Shown here in pieces: positions 59,769 to 64,000 of a stretch of DNA of 64,000 bases. Made by a program: the position numbers and the translations under genes. The notes below the pieces were generated by a model. The model was not told the origin of the DNA, searched no databases, and worked only from the letters and a program-made list of their open reading frames with translations. Every line of letters begins with the position of its first letter. Position 1 is the stretch's first letter. The stretch comes from JADZFO01 sp964512635 (GTDB lineage: Bacteria > 4484-113 > JAFGCY01): the NCBI GenBank assembly GCA_964512635.1, contig CAZEJB010000015.1, positions 22,566 to 86,565 on the forward strand, in the 5' to 3' direction.

Positions 59769-60059
59769 ATGTCTAGAGATGAGGTGAAGGACAAGATCCG
59801 TTCCGGCGATATATCCCTAAATGATTTTGATGTACACTACATCGACCATGAGGGGGCTAGATACATATTTGACACGAGAACAGGCACCATGTTGGACGAG
59901 ATGGCATTTCAGAGAAGTAAATGGAATTGGAAGGATGCATCATCAGACGAGAAGCTAGTTGGATATCTTAAGGATCGACTAAAGGATAACAAGATCAAGC
60001 CAGGCGAGGTAGTGACCGATCCAATACCGAAATCCAAGACTAGACAACCTGGCCGTTGA
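59769..60059 (+). CDS. small unknown protein, possible toxin-tip fragment
   Basis: The 96-residue frame from ATG 59769 is AT-richer than the surrounding DNA and hydrophilic, with HYIDHEGARYIFDTRTGTML and a Lys-rich C-terminus (KSKTRQPGR). There is no clear Shine-Dalgarno site; the repeat ends only 40 nt upstream. Size, position before an immunity-like gene and lack of own start signals fit the C-terminal end of a polymorphic toxin cut off from its carrier, but no catalytic motif is recognised. Confidence 0.5.
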   Translation: MSRDEVKDKIRSGDISLNDFDVHYIDHEGARYIFDTRTGTMLDEMAFQRSKWNWKDASSDEKLVGYLKDRLKDNKIKPGEVVTDPIPKSKTRQPGR

Positions 60060-60095
60060 CATTGGCGCGATTCTTTGAAAGACTAAGGAGCAACC

Positions 60096-60488
60096 ATGCA
60101 ATTGTTAACTATCGGGGAAGTCCCTTGGCCAGGAAACGAGACAACAGATGTAACTCTCGATTATTCTGGTCTTAGAATAAAGCTGGTAATCACTTGTGGC
60201 TTTGCTGATGCACCTGTACCAGTTGTGTTTTACTTCGTTAATTGTTTTACATTTACCCAACATGCACCTCATATGGAGCCCAATTGGCATATTGAAGCCT
60301 ACAACAAACTCTGTCTAGTGCATGACTCTCAGTGGTATTCAAAGCTGATCGAGGATCTACCGCCTAGTTTGATGAGGGATAAACAGCCAGTCCTTAAACA
60401 TTTTGTTTGCTTCCTAGAGGACTGGGGATCACTAGAAGTGCTCTGTGAGGACGCCATGATTGAAAGCGTTTCAGGCAATGACTCTTGA
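60096..60488 (+). CDS. small acidic protein, possible immunity protein
   Basis: The ATG at 60096 has AAGGAG at good spacing. The 130-residue product is acidic and soluble (WPGNETTDVTLDYSGLRIKL, EAYNKLCLVHDSQWYSKL, LCEDAMIESV), a common profile of immunity proteins for Rhs/CDI toxins. It lies 36 nt after the 59769 gene and just before an Rhs remnant. No family motif recognised. AT-rich, and probably acquired with its neighbour. Confidence 0.55.
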   Translation: MQLLTIGEVPWPGNETTDVTLDYSGLRIKLVITCGFADAPVPVVFYFVNCFTFTQHAPHMEPNWHIEAYNKLCLVHDSQWYSKLIEDLPPSLMRDKQPVLKHFVCFLEDWGSLEVLCEDAMIESVSGNDS

Positions 60489-60623
60489 AGCAGATTTCGG
60501 GAATACTAGATCCGGCAATCGTTGCGAATAGCACCAGTTTGGGCTTGGATCATCCCCACCAAGTATGGCGGTTCGCCCGCAGCCAGAGCAGCTACCACGG
60601 CCCGCGCCGGGATCCAGCAAAGC

Positions 60624-60950
60624 ATGGAGTACACCAAGAGCCTGGCCGGCGCGGGCACCGGCGCGATCAACAAGCTCACCGGGCCGCTGGATGTGCTGAT
60701 TGACCCCGGCGGCACGGCGACGCAGCAGATCACGATTGCCTACTATGACGACGGCAGTCTGGACCGGCTGCAGGAGAAGATCAACGAGGCGGCTGGACTG
60801 CTGCTGGCCTATACCGGCGACAAGTCCACCGGCAAGATTAGCTCGGTGGTCAGCGACGGCGGCGGCGGTGAGACCACCACGGCCGACTGCGCCTATGACT
60901 CCTACGGACGGCTGATCGAGGCGACGGACCACAGCACCAGCACGACGAGG
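60624..60950 (+). pseudogene. Rhs/YD-repeat protein remnant
   Basis: The frame encodes IDPGGTATQQITIAYYDDGS, LDRLQEKINEAAG, SVVSDGGGGETTTADCAYDS and YGRLIEATDHSTST, in which YDSYGRLIEATD is a typical YD (Rhs) repeat. Both ends are broken: the 5' side abuts the immunity-like gene and the 3' side runs into a repeat copy at about 60976. It is about 110 residues of what should be a protein of over 1000. Confidence 0.6.
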
Positions 60951-60975
60951 CACGATCAACCACTGGCTGACCGGC

Positions 60976-61730
60976 AAGACACGCGCGGACGGGGCCGCGC
61001 TGCTACAAGTTGGCTGGGGACAAGCCCCACCCCTAGAAGAAGTGTTATGCCACGCTTAGCCCGGCGTCGACTAGGCCGCTCAGCGCTCGCGAGCGGCGGT
61101 ATGTCCGCGGATCCCTGGGAGGGCTAAGCCTTCACGACGCCTCCTCCTTTCGGATTTCTTGGTGTCTTAGTGCCTTCGTGGTTAGGAGATTTTGAACCAC
61201 AAAGCCACGAAGGCACGAAGAAGAAGCGGAAGCGCCTGGCGCTACTGCAGTTGGTGCAGGACGCGCGGACGGGGCCGCGCTGCTACAAGTTGGCTGGGGA
61301 CAAGCCCCAGCCCTACAAGAAAGTTGGCTGGGGACAAGCCCCAGCCCTACAAAACAGATGGGTGGGGACGAGCCGCACCCCTACCAGAACATCCGGGTGG
61401 GACAAGCCCAACCCCTACCAGAAGTGTTCTGCCACGCTTAGCCCGGCGTCGACTAGGCCGCTCAGCGCTCGCGAGCGGCGGTATGTCCGCGGATCCCTGG
61501 GAGGGCTAAGCCTTCACGACGCCTCCTCCTTTCGGATTTCTTGGTGTCTTAGTGCCTTCGTGGTTAGGAGATTTTGAACCACAAAGCCACGAAGGCACGA
61601 AGAAGAAGCGGAAGCGCCTGGCGCTACTGCAGTTGGTGCAGGACGCGCGGACGGGGCCGCGCTGCTACAAGTTGGCTGGGGACAAGCCCCAGCCCTACAA
61701 GAAAGATGGGTGGGGACAAGCGATGCCCTC
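60976..61730 (+). repeat. long direct repeats, copies 3-5, with embedded REP palindromes
   Basis: A 3' part (60976-61193), a full copy (61194-61575, 382 bp) and a 5' part (61576-61730) of the module described at 59033. The full copy is 33 bp longer because the GGCTGGGG-ACAAG-CCCCAGCC hairpin unit is duplicated. Copies here are more alike to each other than to those at 59 kb. Frames in this stretch follow the repeats and are not genes. Confidence 0.85.
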
Positions 61731-61756
61731 CGTCCAAACTGCAGGGTACGGACGAG

Positions 61757-62581
61757 CTAATCCGGGGCGTGGGTGCGCACGGAGTCGACGCGGGACTGGT
61801 GGAAATCGAGTTCGGCCGCCGCGGCCTCCGCCTCGCGCTGCTGCAGGCGCTGCTCCATCTCGGCGTCGAACAGCCCCGCCTCGCGCAGCGCCGGGCACAT
61901 GCGCCGGCGGAACTCTTCGAACTGCGTCGGCAGGAACATGACCTTGATGGTCTCCTCGACATCGCGGCGCGAGACCTTTCCGGTCATGATCTGGTACATC
62001 AGGTTGAGGCGCTGCCAGGAGGCCTGCGGGTACTTGCTGTGCGGATGCAGGGTCTCGTGCTCGAAGGCGGTTTCCAGCAGCGTCAGCAGGCCGTAGTCGT
62101 AGGCCACGATGCTCATGTGGTGCCAGATCTGCTGGTCGCGGTACTCCTCGGGCAGGGCGTCAAGCGCCGCGAGGATCTCGGCCACCGTAGGTTTCACTTC
62201 GAAGTCGTTGTAGGCCGTGACCATCAGGGCGAGCCGGGCATAGGCCTGGTTGAGCCGGCCGGTTTCAGTCTGCGCCGCAAGCTCCAGGGTCTGCGCAAGC
62301 TGCCGGGTTATCGCGCAGCGCGCCTCATGGTCCTCGCTGGCGGTCAGGCGCCAGCAAAAGCCGGCGCGCAGGAGCAGACAGCGGTAAAAGACGGCCTCGC
62401 GCAGCTCGGCGGCGAGTGGGTCGCCCGCCGCGGCCAGGCTGTCCAGCTCGGCCAGTTTGCCGGGCAGCCAGGCGTCGAAGCCTTCCAGCGCCTCGGCGTC
62501 GCGGCCCTGATGCTGCAGCAGCAGGAAGTCGTTAACCTCGGGATAGATGTAGTCCACGAACTGCTGGCGGCTGAGCGGCAC
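61757..62581 (-). CDS. unknown soluble helical protein
   Basis: The GTG at 62581 follows GATAAT with 6-nt spacing (leaderless). The 274-residue product is helical and rich in Ala, Leu and Glu, with WRLTASEDHEARCAITRQLA, FEVKPTVAEILAALDALPEE and YQIMTGKVSRRDVEETIKVM, reminiscent of TPR-like bundles. No family recognised. GC content matches the core genome, unlike the orphan genes at 59.8-60.5 kb. Confidence 0.65.
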   Translation of the reverse strand: MPLSRQQFVDYIYPEVNDFLLLQHQGRDAEALEGFDAWLPGKLAELDSLAAAGDPLAAELREAVFYRCLLLRAGFCWRLTASEDHEARCAITRQLAQTLELAAQTETGRLNQAYARLALMVTAYNDFEVKPTVAEILAALDALPEEYRDQQIWHHMSIVAYDYGLLTLLETAFEHETLHPHSKYPQASWQRLNLMYQIMTGKVSRRDVEETIKVMFLPTQFEEFRRRMCPALREAGLFDAEMEQRLQQREAEAAAAELDFHQSRVDSVRTHAPD

Positions 62582-62690
62582 AGGGGGATTATCGCAGGAG
62601 GCCGTGGTTGACGGCTCCCAGGCAGGCGCCCGAATTTAAGCCTTGCTGTTAGCGACCTTGCAGCTGAGCTTCCCCCGATCTAACGCCTGC

Positions 62691-63563
62691 CTAGTTAAGC
62701 ACAGGGTGAAGCTTCTCGAACTGTTCCGGGCTGACATTTCCGAGCGCTGAGTGAAGCCTTTTGCAGTTGTAGAAGTTGACGATGTAGTCATTGATCAGCC
62801 AGCGCGCCTCCTGCCGCGTTGGCAGCGGACGTTTGTTCAGCAGCTCTTCCTTCAGGGTCGCGAAGAAGCTCTCTGTTACTGCATTGTCGTAGCAGTCCCC
62901 CTTCCTGCTCATAGAGGCCCGCATTCCCAATTCGGCAACTCTGGCCCGGTAACCTGAGCTTGTATAGGTGCTGCCTTGATCGCTGTGGTGGATCTGCCCC
63001 TGACGCGGCGGCTGACAGGCGCCGGCTTGTTCGAGGGCTTGCAAAGTCAGATCAGTGCTGGGCCGGGGACCTGTTGCATAGCCGATCACCCGCCTTGAGT
63101 ACACACTGATCACCACGGCAAGATATAGCCAGAGCTTGCCCGCCAGGGGAATGTAGGTAATGTCGGCTGTCCATGCGACGAGCCCGCCGGGGGCAAAGCG
63201 CCGGGCCAGCAGATTTTCAGCGACCGGATCGCTGCTGCGACGCTGCGTCCCGATTCCTCTGCGGTTCTTCTTGCGCCCCCTCAGGCCAGCCTGCTTCATC
63301 GTCCGCGCTACCCGTCCCAGTGAACAGGCAATCCCAACCGACAGCAGCAGACTGTGCATCCGGGGACTCCCGTAAATGCCGCGATGATCCTGGTGCAGCA
63401 GTCGCAGCTGAGCCGTCAGGGCCTGCCTGGCCGCTGTACGGCGGCTGGTCTCACGGCTGCACCAGTCCCTGAAACCACTGACCGACACCTTCAGCGCGCT
63501 GCAGTACCAGGTCAGCGGGTACTGGCCGGCCTCCAGCTGTGAAGCAATCCAGACGTACTTCAC
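62691..63563 (-). CDS. IS3-family transposase OrfB (DDE integrase domain)
   Basis: The 290-residue frame has the rve core with the DDE triad: Asp in WTADITYIP, Asp in HHSDQGSTYTS and Glu in NAVTESFFATLKEEL, plus the HTH_21-like QDHRGIYGSPRMHSLLLSVG. GTG 63563 is unlikely to be the real start. The frame is open upstream in -1 relative to orfA (KKSHLHLQQGPAVKYVW), so the functional product is an OrfAB fusion made by frameshifting. Confidence 0.95.
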   Translation of the reverse strand: MKYVWIASQLEAGQYPLTWYCSALKVSVSGFRDWCSRETSRRTAARQALTAQLRLLHQDHRGIYGSPRMHSLLLSVGIACSLGRVARTMKQAGLRGRKKNRRGIGTQRRSSDPVAENLLARRFAPGGLVAWTADITYIPLAGKLWLYLAVVISVYSRRVIGYATGPRPSTDLTLQALEQAGACQPPRQGQIHHSDQGSTYTSSGYRARVAELGMRASMSRKGDCYDNAVTESFFATLKEELLNKRPLPTRQEARWLINDYIVNFYNCKRLHSALGNVSPEQFEKLHPVLN

Positions 63564-63856
63564 CGCGGGCCCTTGCTGAAGATGGAGATGGCTTTTTTTA
63601 GAATGTCGAGTTCTCCCGCCAGGCGCTCGTTCTCGCGCTTCAGCCGTGCCAGCTCCTTGAGTGTTTCCGGCTCATTTCCATTGCCCGGAAAGGACTCAAC
63701 AGGGCTGGCCAGGAACTCGCTGCACCAGCGCGAGATCAGCGTGTGGCTGATACCAAGCTCACGAGCAACCTCGGTTCCACCCTTCACTCCTTGAATCACC
63801 GGCGCAATCGCAGCCAGCTTGTACTCTCGAGTGAACTTCCGTCGCGGTCCCGGCAT
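63560..63856 (-). CDS. IS3-family transposase OrfA (helix-turn-helix) with -1 frameshift site
   Basis: The 98-residue product has the IS3 OrfA pattern: RRKFTREYKLAAIAPVIQG, a helix-turn-helix around ELGISHTLISRWCSEF and a leucine zipper (LKELARLKRENERLAGELDI). Close to the end, A7-G at 63592-63599 on the minus strand is the slippery site for -1 frameshifting into orfB. An AGGAGG precedes the ATG. Confidence 0.95.
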   Translation of the reverse strand: MPGPRRKFTREYKLAAIAPVIQGVKGGTEVARELGISHTLISRWCSEFLASPVESFPGNGNEPETLKELARLKRENERLAGELDILKKAISIFSKGPR

Positions 63857-63938
63857 CTGTACACCTCCTGCACATAGATTATGTGCTTAACCTCGTGTAC
63901 GTAAATCCGGGGGAAGTCCAAGCTGCTAATTCTGAAAC

Positions 63939-63969
63939 TTTGTGTCTTTGTGTCTTTGTGTCTTTGTGG
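63939..63969 (+). repeat. 8-bp tandem TTTGTGTC repeat
   Basis: TTTGTGTC occurs three times in a row, followed by TTTGTGGTT. It resembles the GTGTCTTTGTGCCTTTGTGG ends of the long repeats at 59-61.7 kb, so the IS probably inserted into the edge of another repeat copy. Confidence 0.7.
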
Positions 63970-64000
63970 TTCAGACTTCATGCGTTGTACGCCGCTGAAC

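Larger units (their letters stand above)
62665..63920 (-). mobile_element. IS3-family insertion sequence with terminal repeats and 3-bp target duplication
   Basis: Left end TGAGCTTCCCCCGATCTAAC and right end (reverse) TGGACTTCCCCCGGATTTAC form imperfect terminal inverted repeats, both starting TG. The element is 1256 bp. AGC flanks both sides (62662-62664 and 63921-63923), a 3-bp target duplication as made by IS3 elements. Inside are orfA and orfB with a slippery A-run, all intact, so it looks recently active. Confidence 0.88.

Noticed and set aside
59215..61577. Repeated open frames such as MPSWLGNFEPQ... in several copies
   Set aside because: They are produced by the repeat modules, differ by frameshifts between copies and have no ribosome-binding sites.
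59033..61730. Regular repeats suggesting a CRISPR array
   Set aside because: Units are 350-380 bp with internal hairpins and similar spacers; there are no 25-40 bp repeats with unique spacers and no cas genes.

Overview
The window is GC-rich chromosomal DNA of a free-living, aerobic, probably diderm bacterium. Aerobic respiration is indicated by the tail of cytochrome c oxidase subunit III and by the heme A/O synthases CtaA and CtaB. A two-membrane envelope is suggested by HlyD/MacA-type adaptors, MacB-type permeases, several lipoproteins and Lgt, and a GspF/PilC-type protein. RNase Y, MutS2, a SpoIIE-type phosphatase and the yaaR-holB gene pair recall Firmicutes and other Terrabacteria. No rRNA is present, so I do not name a phylum.

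Layout. 1-4 kb: oxidase subunit III end, DUF3179 protein, ctaB, ctaA. 4-6.5 kb: an AT-richer cluster of three envelope/secreted proteins; the first carries a (TC)9 tract that puts its best start codon out of frame. 6.6-13 kb: rny, recA, a PAS-SpoIIE phosphatase, lgt, an XRE-S24 (LexA-like) repressor with a large palindrome upstream, and an NFU protein. 13-18 kb: a YIP1-like protein, an adaptor and two MacB-type permeases without an ATPase. 18-25 kb: HIT protein, lysA, flavodoxin, tRNA-Pro(CGG), a lipoprotein, glpX, gyrB. 25-36.7 kb: mutS2, a GspF-like protein, glmU with a long acidic tail, prs, DUF3224, a YcaQ-like protein and a RelBE-type toxin-antitoxin pair. 36.8-42 kb: the rimP-nusA-ylxR-infB operon with an intrinsic terminator in its leader. 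42-50.4 kb: glucan phosphorylase, holB-yaaR, an MBL hydrolase, a putative glycoside hydrolase, rsmI. 50.4-54.5 kb: an Imm26-type immunity gene between two REPIN-like palindromic elements, then an ABC exporter. 54.6-58.4 kb: a lipoprotein, nadD, an Obg homologue that has lost every GTPase motif, rpmA, rplU and a RibD-like reductase. 58.4-64 kb: an accessory region of long dispersed repeats and REP palindromes around low-GC orphan genes and an Rhs remnant, ending in an intact IS3-family element with a 3-bp target duplication.

A genome-scale signal runs through the window. At least 16 genes have a -10-like hexamer (TAGAAT, TACAAT, TATACT and similar) ending 6-9 nt before the start codon, most often exactly 6, and no Shine-Dalgarno sequence, which points to leaderless transcription. 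recA, gyrB, rplU, rimP and nusA instead have leaders and Shine-Dalgarno sites. The main leads are the pseudo-GTPase Obg at the L21-L27 locus, the TC-tract contingency gene, the leaderless promoter pattern, the palindrome at the XRE-S24 gene, and the REPIN-bracketed immunity gene.
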